64,000 bases of DNA from Nocardioides sp. Soil774 (GTDB taxonomy: Bacteria; Actinomycetota; Actinomycetes; Propionibacteriales; Nocardioidaceae), in assembly GCF_001428125.1 (NCBI RefSeq), contig NZ_LMSM01000005.1, positions 451,331 to 515,330 of the forward strand, read 5' to 3'. The notes below the pieces were generated by a model that saw nothing but the letters and a program-made list of their open reading frames with translations, was not told the DNA's origin and did not search any database. This document shows positions 16,076 through 24,866 of this stretch, in pieces (within the stretch, counting starts at the first letter, position 1; each line of letters opens with the position of its first letter). Made by a program: the position numbers and the translations under genes.

Positions 16076-17191
16076 TCACTTGAGGAGCGCTGCCTGGTCC
16101 TCGGGGGACATCTCCGCCGAGAGGTAGATGTCGCCGGGCAGGTCGGGCTCGCACTCCACCGGGTTGGGGTCGCCGGTGACGGAGTTCTCGAACAGGTCGT
16201 GCTGGTGGGTGTCGGAGCTCGGGAGCTCACCGCCCGTGGCCTCCGCGATGGCGTACTGCATCGCCAGGCGCACGTGGTCGTTGCCCGTGGCGATCGTCAT
16301 CAGCTTGAAGTCGGGGTTGTCCTTCTCGTTGTCCTTCCAGAAGCACCCCAGGACGTTGCCGTCGGACGTCGCCAGCGCCGGGATCGAGCGCCCGGCCTTG
16401 GTGAACTCGGGCAGCGCGCCGACCAGCGAGGGACCGAAGTCGCTCACGATGACGTCGATCTTGTCGTACTTCGCGATGGCGGCCGAGAGCACCTTCTGGC
16501 TCAGCGCGGGGTCCCAGTTGGTCACCTCGAACGGCTGCTCGCCGATCATCGTGTACTTCTCGGGGTCGAGGGTCTGCTTGAGGCCCTCCGCCTCGCCGAG
16601 CCCCTGGCTGTTGCCCTTGGGTCCGCTGAGGAAGAGCACGTTGCCGCCGTCGGGGAGGATCTCCTTGATCCAGTTGCCCCAGTTGACGCCGTCGTTGACC
16701 GAGTCGAGCGCGATGTACTTGGTGTAGTCGACGCCGTCCTTGCCGCCCGGGTTCACCCGGTAGGGCACCGTCACCACACCGGCCTGGAAGGCCGAGCGCA
16801 GGGCCGGGAGCATCGCCTCGCCGGCGTCGGGGAAGACGACGAGGGCGTCGACGCCCTTGGCCACCATGCCCTGGATGTCGGCGATGGACTTCTGGGTGTC
16901 GCCCTGGCCGTCGGCGTAGAGCACGTCGGTCACGCTGGGGCACTTGGCGGCCTCGTCCTTGCCCGAGGCCGTGGTCACGAGCCGCCAGCTGTTGCCGCCG
17001 AACCCGTCGGTGAGGCCGAGGGTGATCTTCTTCGGCCCGCACCAGGACGGGGCTCCCTCGAGGTCGGCCTGGGAGGTCTCGCCCTGGTCGTTGCCGCCGC
17101 TGTCCGAGCCGCAGCCGGCGAGCGCCATGGCCGCGACGGTGAGGACGACGGCGGTCATCGAGGTGGGGCGGCGTGAGAGTCGTCGCAACAT
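16076..17191 (-). CDS. ABC importer substrate-binding lipoprotein, ribose/galactose family
   Basis: The 371-residue protein has a lipoprotein signal (hydrophobic run ending in the lipobox LAGC, cysteine near residue 27), followed by a low-complexity linker and a type I periplasmic-binding fold (residues about 50-360; LGLTDGFGGNSWR, DIQGMVAKGVDALVVFP, VSDFGPSLVGA). It captures the substrate outside the membrane for the fused ATPase-permease and the second permease. AAGGGA lies eight bases before the ATG. The ligand cannot be named from sequence. Confidence 0.9.
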   Translation of the reverse strand: MLRRLSRRPTSMTAVVLTVAAMALAGCGSDSGGNDQGETSQADLEGAPSWCGPKKITLGLTDGFGGNSWRLVTTASGKDEAAKCPSVTDVLYADGQGDTQKSIADIQGMVAKGVDALVVFPDAGEAMLPALRSAFQAGVVTVPYRVNPGGKDGVDYTKYIALDSVNDGVNWGNWIKEILPDGGNVLFLSGPKGNSQGLGEAEGLKQTLDPEKYTMIGEQPFEVTNWDPALSQKVLSAAIAKYDKIDVIVSDFGPSLVGALPEFTKAGRSIPALATSDGNVLGCFWKDNEKDNPDFKLMTIATGNDHVRLAMQYAIAEATGGELPSSDTHQHDLFENSVTGDPNPVECEPDLPGDIYLSAEMSPEDQAALLK

Positions 17192-17287
17192 GTGGGTGTC
17201 CCTTTTCTTTCGTGCTCGGATGAGGTGGGGGTGGAGCTGTGGACGCCTGGCTCCCGAGACGGGGCTCCCGAGAAGGGGTGGGGTGGG

Positions 17288-18319
17288 TCAGGTCGCGGCC
17301 GGCACCCGACGCCGGCTGCGCAGCCGTGCGACGAGCGAACGCACGTCGACGGAGTAGAGGAGTACGCCGATGGCCAGCGCTGCGGCCTCGACCAGCGTGC
17401 GGACGGCGAAGCTGACGCCGAGCGCGAGCACGAACTGCTCGAGCTGGCTGAGGAAGAGGGCGGCGACGGCGGTCGCCACGAGGTTGCCCCGCCCGCCGAG
17501 CAGCGAGGTGCCGCCCAGGACGACGGCGGCGACGCTGGGCAGCAGGTAGGCGTTGCCCTGGAAGGCGGTGGGCTGGGCCAGGATGCCGCCCAGCACCACC
17601 CCGGCTACCCAGTAGTGCAGCTGGGCGCCGAGGTAACCCGCGCCCTTGTAGGTGCGGACCCGCAGCCCGGCGGCCCAGGCGGCGGCGGGGTTGGCCCCCA
17701 CGGCCTCGAAGCGCCGGCCGGCCGGGGTCAGCTTGACCACGACGGAGGTGACCAGGAGCACCAGCAGCGCGAAGAAGACGCCGTTCGGGATGCCGAGGGA
17801 CTCACCGCCGGCGATGGAGGCCAGCCGGTCGGTCGTGCGACGCGGCGACCCGCCCGAGATCCCCAGGACGCCGGCGAACATCAGCGCGTTGGTGCCGAGC
17901 GTCGCGACGATGGGGTTGAGCAGCAGGCGCCCGACGAGGAAGCCGTTGAGCAGGCCGGCGACGATCGCCACGCCGAGCGCGAGCAGCACCGCGCCGAGGA
18001 GCTTGCCGTCGTCGCCCTTCGGCTCGTGGGTCACGATCACGACCATCAGGGAGATCGCGCCCGGCACCGAGAGGTCGATGCCGCCCTGCTGGATGACGAG
18101 GGTCTGGCCGAGGGCTGCGATCGCCAGCACCGCCGCGAACGGGAGCATCCCCCGCAGCGCTCCCTGGCTGACGCTGGTGGAGGCCAGCAGGGCGCTCGCG
18201 ACGAACAGGGCCACCGTGGCGACGGTGATGGTGAGCAGGCCCCGGGAGACGCCGATCCGGGGGCCGGGCCGGACGCCGCGCGTCCGCTCGGTCTCCGGTG
18301 CCGGTGTGGTGGTGGCCAT
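17288..18319 (-). CDS. ABC importer permease, ribose (RbsC) family
   Basis: The 343-residue membrane protein has about eight to ten hydrophobic segments and the family signature GQTLVIQQGGIDLSVPGAIS plus VAAVVLGGTSLLGGRGN. It is the first gene of the ten-gene operon and a second permease next to the one fused to the ATPase, so a heterodimeric channel is likely. ATG 18319 has GGAGGGG upstream and was chosen over an upstream in-frame GTG/ATG (18379). The 96 bases to the binding-protein gene contain a short direct repeat (GGCTCCCGAGA twice, about 17249-17275). Confidence 0.9.
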   Translation of the reverse strand: MATTTPAPETERTRGVRPGPRIGVSRGLLTITVATVALFVASALLASTSVSQGALRGMLPFAAVLAIAALGQTLVIQQGGIDLSVPGAISLMVVIVTHEPKGDDGKLLGAVLLALGVAIVAGLLNGFLVGRLLLNPIVATLGTNALMFAGVLGISGGSPRRTTDRLASIAGGESLGIPNGVFFALLVLLVTSVVVKLTPAGRRFEAVGANPAAAWAAGLRVRTYKGAGYLGAQLHYWVAGVVLGGILAQPTAFQGNAYLLPSVAAVVLGGTSLLGGRGNLVATAVAALFLSQLEQFVLALGVSFAVRTLVEAAALAIGVLLYSVDVRSLVARLRSRRRVPAAT

Positions 18320-18391
18320 CTGCCCCTCCTCGGTTGCTGGGTGTGCGACGGGCCGGGCGTTCACTGTGGTGACCGTCACACGTTAGGTGGG

Positions 18392-18430
18392 ACTGTACAC
18401 ACGGGCCTAGGTGTTCACAAGAGGTTCACA
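18392..18430 (-). promoter_or_regulatory. Predicted promoter and operator of the ABC/catabolic operon
   Basis: On the minus strand TTGTGA (18415-18420) and TACAGT (18392-18397) are separated by exactly 17 bases, a reasonable sigma-70-type promoter about 65 bases ahead of the permease start. TGTGAAC occurs twice as a direct repeat with an 11-base period (18424-18430 and 18413-18419) and overlaps the -35 element. The same TGTGAA word is in the palindrome at 21419-21437, which suggests control by one repressor, most simply the XRE-cupin regulator at 21486-22208. Confidence 0.5.
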
Positions 18431-18477
18431 TCACGAAGTGGTGACGGCCGTCGGCACGTCCCGGTCGACGGACCGCG

Positions 18478-19365
18478 TCAGTCCTCGACACGAAGCCGCG
18501 ACGCCAGGTAGGCGCGCAGGTCGGCCATGTCCTGGGGACCGTGCCCGGCCGTGACCGCGGCGTCCACGACCCTCCGGGCAGCCCGGGTCACGGGCACCTC
18601 GCGCCCCTGGGCGGCCGCGAGGTCGGCGATCAGGCCGAGGTCCTTGGCCACGAGGGCGAGGCTCATCGCCACTGGCTGGTCCGCCTCGAGGAACGCCGCC
18701 CTCTTGTAGCGGACGAAGGGCGCGCCCACCGCGCTGTTCTCCAGCACGTCGTAGGCCGTCGCCGGGTCGATGCCGGCCCCCTCCGCGAGCACCAGCGACT
18801 CCGACACCGCGGAGTTGAGGTCGTGCACGACGAGGTTGACCGCGAGCTTCATCGCCTGGCCCTGCCCGGCGTCGCCCACCCTGATCACCCGGGCGGCGAA
18901 GGCCGACAGGACGGGTGTCACGGACGCGACGTCGGCCTCGACCCCGGACGCCATCACCAGCAGCTGGCCCGCGGCCACCGAGGCGACGCTGCCGGAGACG
19001 GGAGCGTCCACGAAGCGACGGCTCGCGGCTGCGTAGGCGCGCGCGATCGAGCGTGCCGCGTCCACCCCGCTCGTGCCCATGTCGCACACCACGGCCTCCG
19101 GGGCCAGGGCCTCGAGGAGGTCGCGGTCCAGGAGCGTCGCGGTAGTTGCTCCACCGTCGGCGAGCATGCTCAGCACGACGTCCGCCCCCGCGACGCACGC
19201 GGCGGGCGTGTCCGCCACGACGAGGCCGGCACCGACGGCGTCGCGCACCGACTCGGCGCGCTGGCGGGTCCGGTTCCACAGTCGCACGCGGTGGCCCGCG
19301 TCGACCAGGCGTGCGCACATGGCGCCACCCATCCGGCCGGCGCCGAGCACCGCCACCTCAGCCAC
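18478..19365 (-). CDS. 3-hydroxyisobutyrate dehydrogenase family oxidoreductase
   Basis: The 295-residue beta-hydroxyacid dehydrogenase has the NAD(P) motif LGAGRMGGAMC at the N terminus, the substrate-binding DAPVSGSVASVAAG near residue 120 and the catalytic lysine in MKLAVNLVV near residue 172. It oxidises a beta-hydroxy acid to a semialdehyde or reduces one. The GTG start overlaps the end of the dehydrogenase gene upstream by eight bases, so it is the third gene of the 21.4-18.5 kb operon. Confidence 0.88.
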   Translation of the reverse strand: MAEVAVLGAGRMGGAMCARLVDAGHRVRLWNRTRQRAESVRDAVGAGLVVADTPAACVAGADVVLSMLADGGATTATLLDRDLLEALAPEAVVCDMGTSGVDAARSIARAYAAASRRFVDAPVSGSVASVAAGQLLVMASGVEADVASVTPVLSAFAARVIRVGDAGQGQAMKLAVNLVVHDLNSAVSESLVLAEGAGIDPATAYDVLENSAVGAPFVRYKRAAFLEADQPVAMSLALVAKDLGLIADLAAAQGREVPVTRAARRVVDAAVTAGHGPQDMADLRAYLASRLRVED

Positions 19366-20404
19366 GGGGGTCCACCAGGACCTTGCCGGCGACCTCGCCG
19401 GCGGCGAGCGGGCGCAGGCCGCGCTCGACGACGTCCTCGAGCGGGACCACGCGGTCGACCATCGCCGACAGGTCGCGACGGGTCAGCAGGTCGAGCGCGG
19501 CGGGCAGGTCGTCGCCGCACACGTGGGCGACGGTGGTGCGCACGTCGACCTCGCGCAGGACCACCGGAGCCAGGCTCAGGGTCGTGGGTGCGCTGTTGAG
19601 CCCCACCAGCACGACCGAGCCACCGCGTGCAGTGAGGGCGAACGCTCGCTCGACCGCACCGGGCACGCCGGACGTCTCGAAGACCACGTCGGCGCCGTCG
19701 CCGGCCAGGTCCCGGACCTCGTCCGGACCCGCCGTCGGGCTCACCAGTGCGGTGTCGGTGGCGCCCAGTGCGCGGGCCGCCTCGAGCCGCCCCGCGTCGA
19801 CGTCGATGGCCAGCACCGGACCGTCGTGGCCCTCGAGCCCGGCGCACACGAACGACCCGATGGCCCCGGCCCCGAGCAGCACGACCGAGTCACCCGGTCG
19901 CACGCCGGAGCGGCGTACGGCGTGGATGCCGACGGCGAGCGGCTGGGCGAGCGCCGCGGACTCCAGGGTGCAGCCCTCGGGGATCTCCACGCAGGTCGTC
20001 GCCGGCGCGGCGACGAAGGTCGCGAGGCCGCCGTCGGTGCTGAGGCCCAGCGTGAAGTAGCGGGCGCACAGGTTGGTGCGGCCGCGCCGGCACCACGCGC
20101 ACTCCCCGCACGAGACGCCGGCGCCGCAGGCGACCCTGCGGCCCACCAGGTGCCTGACCTCGGGAGCGGCGTCGACGACGGTGCCGACGAACTCGTGGCC
20201 CAGCACCGTCGGACCGACGTGGCCGCTGCCCGGGTGGCGGGTGTGCAGCGGCACCATCATCGGACCCTTGGTGAACTCGGTGGCGTCGGTGCCGCAGAGC
20301 CCGTTGTAGGCCACCTCGATCACCACCTCGCCCGGCCCGGCCACGGGATCCGGGCGGTCCTCGATGCGGAGGTCGCCGGGCTCGTGGAGGACGCCCGCCC
20401 TCAT
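19358..20404 (-). CDS. Zinc-dependent MDR alcohol/sorbitol-type dehydrogenase
   Basis: The 348-residue protein has LCGTDATEF and VLGHEFVGTV around the catalytic zinc, structural-zinc cysteines in CGECAWCRRGRTNLC and the cofactor loop GAGAIG. It belongs to the same broad family as the dehydrogenase at 12402-13475 but is clearly a different branch (GPMMVPLHTRHPGSGHVGP insertion). It overlaps the following and preceding genes by a few bases, so it is translated in one unit with them. Confidence 0.88.
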   Translation of the reverse strand: MRAGVLHEPGDLRIEDRPDPVAGPGEVVIEVAYNGLCGTDATEFTKGPMMVPLHTRHPGSGHVGPTVLGHEFVGTVVDAAPEVRHLVGRRVACGAGVSCGECAWCRRGRTNLCARYFTLGLSTDGGLATFVAAPATTCVEIPEGCTLESAALAQPLAVGIHAVRRSGVRPGDSVVLLGAGAIGSFVCAGLEGHDGPVLAIDVDAGRLEAARALGATDTALVSPTAGPDEVRDLAGDGADVVFETSGVPGAVERAFALTARGGSVVLVGLNSAPTTLSLAPVVLREVDVRTTVAHVCGDDLPAALDLLTRRDLSAMVDRVVPLEDVVERGLRPLAAGEVAGKVLVDPRG

Positions 20405-21381
20405 GGCGTGGCCGAGGAGGTGATGTGGACCTTGACCTGCGACCGGTCCTGCAGCACGGCCTCGACGGCCTCCCCCGCCGACGCCAGGTCGTAGGACGAG
20501 GTGACGAGGGGGCTCAGGTCGACGCCGCTGCGGGCCAGGAACCGCAGTGTCTGCGGCCACACGCCCGGGGAGCCGATGATGCCGCGGACCTGCAGCTCCT
20601 TGGACTGGATCTGGCCCAGTGCCGCGGGGGCCGAGCCCCCCACGTCGATGCCGATGTAGACCAGCCGTGCCCGGAACCCGGCGAGGTCGAGCGCTGCAGC
20701 CATCGCGGCAGGCTTGCCGCTCGCCTCGAAGACCACGTCGGCGCGCCGCCCTCCGGTCATCTCGTCGAGCTGCTCGCCGACGTCGGGCGCGGTCGGGTCG
20801 AGGGTGAGCTCGGCGCCGAGCGACTGGGCCAGCGCAGCCCGGGTCGGGTCCGGCTCGGCGACGATGACCCGTACGCCCCGGGCGGCGGCGGCAGCGACCA
20901 CGCCGAGCCCGATGGGACCGGCGCCGAGCACGACCGCGGTGTCGCTGGCGTCGAGGTTGTCGGCTCGCACCGTCGCGTAGTAGCCGCAGCTGAAGGGCTC
21001 GACGAGGGCGCCCTGGGTCCAGGTGAGGTCGTCGGGCAGCTGGTGCAGCCAGCCCTCCTTGGCCACGAAGAGCTCGGCGGCCGCGCCGCTGATGCTGAAG
21101 CCGAAGTGCTCCTGGCCGATCACGCACTCACCGACCACCCGGTCACCGGGGGCGAAGCGGGTCACCTTGCGACCGGTCGCGACCACCTCTGCCGACCACT
21201 CGTGCCCGGGGATCACCGGGAAGCTGAAGGGGATGATGTAGCGCCCCTGCAGCAGGTCGACGTCGGAGTGGCAGATCCCGACGCTGCGGGCGGCGAGCAG
21301 GACCTCGTCGTCCTCGATGGTGGGCGTGGGGAGCTCGGAGACGGCGTACCGGCTGTCGCCGAGGAACTGGAGAGCCTTCAC
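20401..21381 (-). CDS. Zinc-binding-type MDR dehydrogenase lacking a structural-zinc loop
   Basis: This 326-residue dehydrogenase starts VKALQFLG and has GICHSDVDL, IPGHEWSAEV and the cofactor loop GAGPIG, but the four-cysteine structural-zinc lobe is absent: the region reads GECVIGQEHFGFSISG. I chose GTG 21381 with GAGG upstream; an ATG at 21429 would lie within the predicted -10 element and so is probably not used. It is the first gene of the operon continued by the two genes downstream. Confidence 0.85.
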   Translation of the reverse strand: MKALQFLGDSRYAVSELPTPTIEDDEVLLAARSVGICHSDVDLLQGRYIIPFSFPVIPGHEWSAEVVATGRKVTRFAPGDRVVGECVIGQEHFGFSISGAAAELFVAKEGWLHQLPDDLTWTQGALVEPFSCGYYATVRADNLDASDTAVVLGAGPIGLGVVAAAAARGVRVIVAEPDPTRAALAQSLGAELTLDPTAPDVGEQLDEMTGGRRADVVFEASGKPAAMAAALDLAGFRARLVYIGIDVGGSAPAALGQIQSKELQVRGIIGSPGVWPQTLRFLARSGVDLSPLVTSSYDLASAGEAVEAVLQDRSQVKVHITSSATP

Positions 21382-21418
21382 GGGACCTCGCTCTGTGACG
21401 GACGTCGCACCCTGCGAC

Positions 21419-21456
21419 TGTGAACTCATACTTCACAGACGTTCAGTCGCAGTCAA
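21419..21456 (-). promoter_or_regulatory. Predicted promoter with palindromic operator for the dehydrogenase operon
   Basis: Minus-strand TTGACT (21451-21456) and AAGTAT (21428-21433) are 17 bases apart. A 19-bp palindrome with arms TGTGAA (21419-21424) and TTCACA (21432-21437) covers the -10 element, so a bound protein should block transcription. The motif recurs at 18413-18430. The XRE-cupin regulator gene ends 29 bases away and is the obvious candidate binder. Confidence 0.55.
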
Positions 21457-21485
21457 GGCCTTCGGGCCAACTTCTCGACGCGCGA

Positions 21486-22208
21486 TCAGTGCGGGTGGAG
21501 CACGCACCAGATGCCGCGGGCATCGACGTCGGTGCGGTTGCGCAGCAGGTGCGGGACCGAGGAGTCGAAGCTCAGCGCGTCACCGGGGCCGATGGTGAAC
21601 ACCTCGAAGCCCACGGTCACCTCGAGCTCGCCCTCGAGCAGGTAGCCGTACTCCTGGCCCGCGTGCCGCATCATCTTCTGGTCGTTGGTGGAGCTGCTCC
21701 CGGCGGGGTAGATGATCTCGATGAAGTCCACGTCGGGCGCGGAGTCGGCGAGCTGCTCCCAGATCACGCCGGAGTCCATCTCCAGGCGGCGCCGCTGCGC
21801 GGGGCGGCTGACGGTGAGCCGCCGCGGCTCGCGCTCGAACGCCTCGGCCGGAGAGGCCATCGCGGAGCGGCTGACCGCACCGGGATGCGAACGCGGCGCC
21901 GCTGCGGCCACCGCGGGGGTGGCTCCGTGCGCCGGCAGCTCCGTGGCCGGCGCGGTGTCGTCGACGTGGAAGAGCTCGTCGATCGAGACCCCGAGCACCT
22001 GGGCGATCGAGTAGAGCGTGGCGACCGACGGCTGCGACTTGCCGTTCTCCATCTGCGACAGGAACGACGGCGAGACGCTGAGCTGACGGGCGAGCTCGCG
22101 GAGCGAGAGCCCCGCCTGCCGACGGGCCACCCGGAGCCTGGCTCCCAGCTGGCCGACGCCGCCGCCGTCTCCCAGCCCTTCTCCCGGCCCGTGCTCCGGC
22201 TCGCTCAT
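21486..22208 (-). CDS. XRE-family transcriptional regulator with C-terminal cupin
   Basis: The 240-residue protein has an HTH_3 domain (about residues 20-80; LRELARQLSVSPSFLSQMEN is the DNA-reading unit), an Ala/Pro-rich linker, and a C-terminal cupin (about 165-238; GQEYGYLLEGELEV and GPGDALSFDSSVPH). Such regulators sense a small ligand in the cupin. It lies between the two catabolic gene sets and reads toward the dehydrogenase operon, so it is the likely local regulator; that is inferred from position and the shared TGTGAA motif. Confidence 0.9.
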   Translation of the reverse strand: MSEPEHGPGEGLGDGGGVGQLGARLRVARRQAGLSLRELARQLSVSPSFLSQMENGKSQPSVATLYSIAQVLGVSIDELFHVDDTAPATELPAHGATPAVAAAAPRSHPGAVSRSAMASPAEAFEREPRRLTVSRPAQRRRLEMDSGVIWEQLADSAPDVDFIEIIYPAGSSSTNDQKMMRHAGQEYGYLLEGELEVTVGFEVFTIGPGDALSFDSSVPHLLRNRTDVDARGIWCVLHPH

Positions 22209-22424
22209 CTGGTGTCCCCTTCGTCGTCGGTGCTGCCCACGCTAGCGAGAGCCGACCTGCGGGCTGCGAGCCGGCACACCGGCCCGCCCTGATCATCATC
22301 AGCGAACGCCGAGGCGGGCTGGTCCCGTATTGTTCACCCACACTTGACGAATTGTCCACTGCGGATCACCATGAGCCGCAACGACCCGCACCCCCGGGTC
22401 GCCCCGAGCTCCCAGGAGGGACCC
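22209..22424. other. Divergent control region between the regulator and the PRISE reductase gene
   Basis: The 216 bases contain CTGAT-N4-ATCAG (22289-22302), a TATTGT that could serve as a plus-strand -10 (22328-22333) and TGTTCACC (22331-22338), which shares TTCAC with the operators at 18.4 and 21.4 kb. No convincing -35 is seen for the plus-strand gene. Confidence 0.35.
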
Positions 22425-23495
22425 GTGCAACGAACCGTCCTCATCGTCGGCGTCACCGGCATCGCGGGCTTCAACACGGCCCGGGCGATGTCCGCCGCCG
22501 GCTGGCGGGTCCTCGGGCTCTCGCGCTCCCACCGCTACGACATCCCCGGTGTCGAGCAGCTGCGCGGCGACGTCCTCGACCCCGAGTCGCTCGACCGTGC
22601 GCTGCACGCCCAGGAGTTCAGCCACGTCGTGTTCACGACGTGGTCGCGCCAGGAGACCGAGACCGAGAACCGCCGGGTCAACGGCGCCATGCTGGCCAAC
22701 CTGCTGGGTGCTGCCGGCCGGGCCTCGAAGCTCGAGCACGTCGCCCTCGTGACGGGGCTCAAGCACTACCTCGGCCCCTTCGACGCCTACGCGTCGTCGC
22801 CCGCCGACACGCCGTTCCGCGAGAGCCAGGGCAGGCTCCCGGTCGACAACTTCTACTACGACCAGGAGGACATCCTCTTCGCCGAGGCCGAGCGACAGGG
22901 CTTCACGTGGTCGGTCCACCGCCCGCACACCCTGATCGGCTACGCGCTCGGCAACGTGATGAACATGGGGGTCACCCTCGCGGTCTACGGCGCCATCTGC
23001 CGGGCCACGGGCGAGCCCTTCGTCTTCCCCGGGAGCCCGCAGCAGCTCAACGGCGTCACCGACCTCACCGACGCCCGCCTGCTCGGACGCCACGTGCTGT
23101 GGTCGTCCACCGAGCCTCAGGCCCGCAACCAGGCCTTCAACACCGTCAACGGCGAGGTCGTGCGCTGGCGCCAGCTGTGGCCGGAGGTGGCCGACGCCCT
23201 GGGCGTCCCGGCTGCCGACTACCCCGGCCACCCCCAGCCGCTCGAGGGCCGCATGGGCCATGCCGACGAGGTGTGGGCGGGGCTGGTCGAGAAGCACGGG
23301 CTCGCGCCCTACAAGGCCTCCGAGCTCGCCTCCTGGTGGCACACCGACGCCGACCTGGGCCGCGAGGTCGAGACGTTCGCCGACATGTCGAAGAGCCGGG
23401 CGATGGGGTTCCTCGACTACCAGAGCACCATCGGCTCGTTCACCGACCTGTTCCAGCAGCTGCGCGAGGCGCGCATCATCCCCGGGCTGGACTAG
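22425..23495 (+). CDS. PRISE-type NAD(P)-dependent reductase (progesterone 5-beta-reductase/iridoid-synthase-like SDR)
   Basis: The 356-residue extended SDR has the cofactor motif GVTGIAG at the N terminus, the TGLKHYLGPF stretch near residue 107 and the catalytic NFYYDQEDIL near residue 140, a pattern typical of the plant-bacterial PRISE enzymes, which reduce enone double bonds. The GTG start has AGGAGG upstream; the frame is open from 22344 without a ribosome site. The stop is four bases before the EboE-like gene, so the pair is cotranscribed. The natural substrate is unknown. Confidence 0.88.
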   Translation: MQRTVLIVGVTGIAGFNTARAMSAAGWRVLGLSRSHRYDIPGVEQLRGDVLDPESLDRALHAQEFSHVVFTTWSRQETETENRRVNGAMLANLLGAAGRASKLEHVALVTGLKHYLGPFDAYASSPADTPFRESQGRLPVDNFYYDQEDILFAEAERQGFTWSVHRPHTLIGYALGNVMNMGVTLAVYGAICRATGEPFVFPGSPQQLNGVTDLTDARLLGRHVLWSSTEPQARNQAFNTVNGEVVRWRQLWPEVADALGVPAADYPGHPQPLEGRMGHADEVWAGLVEKHGLAPYKASELASWWHTDADLGREVETFADMSKSRAMGFLDYQSTIGSFTDLFQQLREARIIPGLD

Positions 23496-23499
23496 GCCC

Positions 23500-24705
23500 G
23501 TGCTGCTTCCCGACGGCCTCGGCCACCTGACGTACTCCACGCTCGTCCACCCCGGCGACACCTGGCCGGAGATGTGGGAGAGCCTGCGCACCTTCGTGCC
23601 CGCGGTGAAGGCGCGGGTCTCCCCCGACGCGCCGTTCGGGGTGTCGCTGCGGCTCTCGGGCAGCTCCGCCGCCACGCTGGCCGGGTCGGCCGGGCTCCGC
23701 GGCGAGCTGCGCGACTTCCTGGCGGCCGAGGACCTCTACGTCTACACCGTCAACGCCTTCCCGCACGGTCCCTTCAAGGGCCGCACGGTCATGGAGGACG
23801 TCTACGAGCCCGACTGGACGACCCAGGAGCGGCTCGACTACACGACGCAGGTCGCCGACGTCCTGGCCGACATCGCGGCGCCCGGCATCCGACCCACGAT
23901 CCAGACCGCACCGCTGGCCTACCGGGCCAACGTGGTCGACGACGCCTACGAGCAGTCGCTGGTCGAGCACCTGCTGCGCGCCGTGGCCCACCTCGTCGCG
24001 CTCGAGCGACGCACCGGGGTGCAGGTCGCGCTCGCGCTCGAGCCGGAGCCCGCCTGCTGGCTGGAGACCACGGACGAGACGGTGCGCTTCTTCGAGCAGC
24101 ACGTCCACTCCCGCACGGGTCGTACGACGCTCGCGCGACTGACCGGCGAGCCGCTCTCGCGGGTCGAGGACCTGGTGCGCCGGCACCTGGGCGTGGTGTT
24201 CGACATCTGCCACCAGTCGGTCGGCTTCGAGGACGTGGGCCAGTCGCTCGGGTCGCTGGTCGACGCCGGGGTGCCGATCCTCAAGCTGCAGGCCGCCTCG
24301 GCCCTGCGGGTGCCCCGGGTCGACGCGCAGGTGGTCGAGGCCCTGGAGGCCTTCACCGACACGATCTACCTCAGCCAGACGACCGAGCGCCGCGACGGCG
24401 TCGACGTGCACCACCTCCACCTGGCCGACGCCATCGCCGCCTACCGACGCGACCCCGATGGACCGCGCGAGTGGCGCACGCACTTCCACCTGCCGGTCTT
24501 CCTCGACGACCTCGGCCCGTTCGGCACCACGCGCTCGGGCATCGAGGACGCGATGCGACTGCACGCCAGCACCCCGCTGTCGGAGCACCTCGAGATCGAG
24601 ACCTACACCTGGGACGTCCTGCCGGCACACCTCAAGACCGGCGACATCGTGGACTACGTGTCCCGCGAGCTCGAGTGGGTGCGCGACCTGCTCGTCAGGT
24701 CGTGA
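23500..24705 (+). CDS. EboE-like TIM-barrel protein (metabolite traffic/xylose-isomerase-fold)
   Basis: The 401-residue protein begins with the EboE-like LTYSTLVHPGDTWPEMW and VSLRLS, then YTVNAFPHGPFKG, ALEPEPACWLETT, VVFDICHQSVGFED and HFHLPVFLDDLG, which are the conserved strands of this family. The His, Glu and Asp residues at strand ends suggest a metal-binding site as in sugar isomerases. In ebo gene clusters the protein is linked to export of precursors; here the other ebo genes are absent. GTG 23500 has no strong site and probably relies on coupling to the upstream stop codon. Confidence 0.82.
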   Translation: MLLPDGLGHLTYSTLVHPGDTWPEMWESLRTFVPAVKARVSPDAPFGVSLRLSGSSAATLAGSAGLRGELRDFLAAEDLYVYTVNAFPHGPFKGRTVMEDVYEPDWTTQERLDYTTQVADVLADIAAPGIRPTIQTAPLAYRANVVDDAYEQSLVEHLLRAVAHLVALERRTGVQVALALEPEPACWLETTDETVRFFEQHVHSRTGRTTLARLTGEPLSRVEDLVRRHLGVVFDICHQSVGFEDVGQSLGSLVDAGVPILKLQAASALRVPRVDAQVVEALEAFTDTIYLSQTTERRDGVDVHHLHLADAIAAYRRDPDGPREWRTHFHLPVFLDDLGPFGTTRSGIEDAMRLHASTPLSEHLEIETYTWDVLPAHLKTGDIVDYVSRELEWVRDLLVRS

Positions 24706-24717
24706 GGTGACGTACGT

Positions 24718-24735
24718 GCCGCCGTGATCGGCGGC
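24718..24735 (+). terminator. Small hairpin after the EboE-like gene
   Basis: GCCGCC and GGCGGC flank GTGATC, twelve bases after the stop codon. There is no T-run. The remaining 130 bases before the thiolase gene show no clear promoter, so the thiolase may be partly read through. Confidence 0.3.
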
Positions 24736-24866
24736 GCCGAGGTGCGCTCGTCCGGGGAGGGCGTCCGGAGTGGGCTTCCGGATCCTGCAGACTGCGACCC
24801 AGCGGTGCGTCCGACGCAGCACGGGCCGCCGTCCCCTGCCCCCGCACGCACGAAGGACGCACGCTG

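Noticed and set aside
13347..16127. Very long open frames on the strand opposite the ABC-fusion gene and other real genes
   Set aside because: High G+C leaves few stop codons, so antisense frames of hundreds of codons are expected. They lack ribosome sites and recognisable domains.
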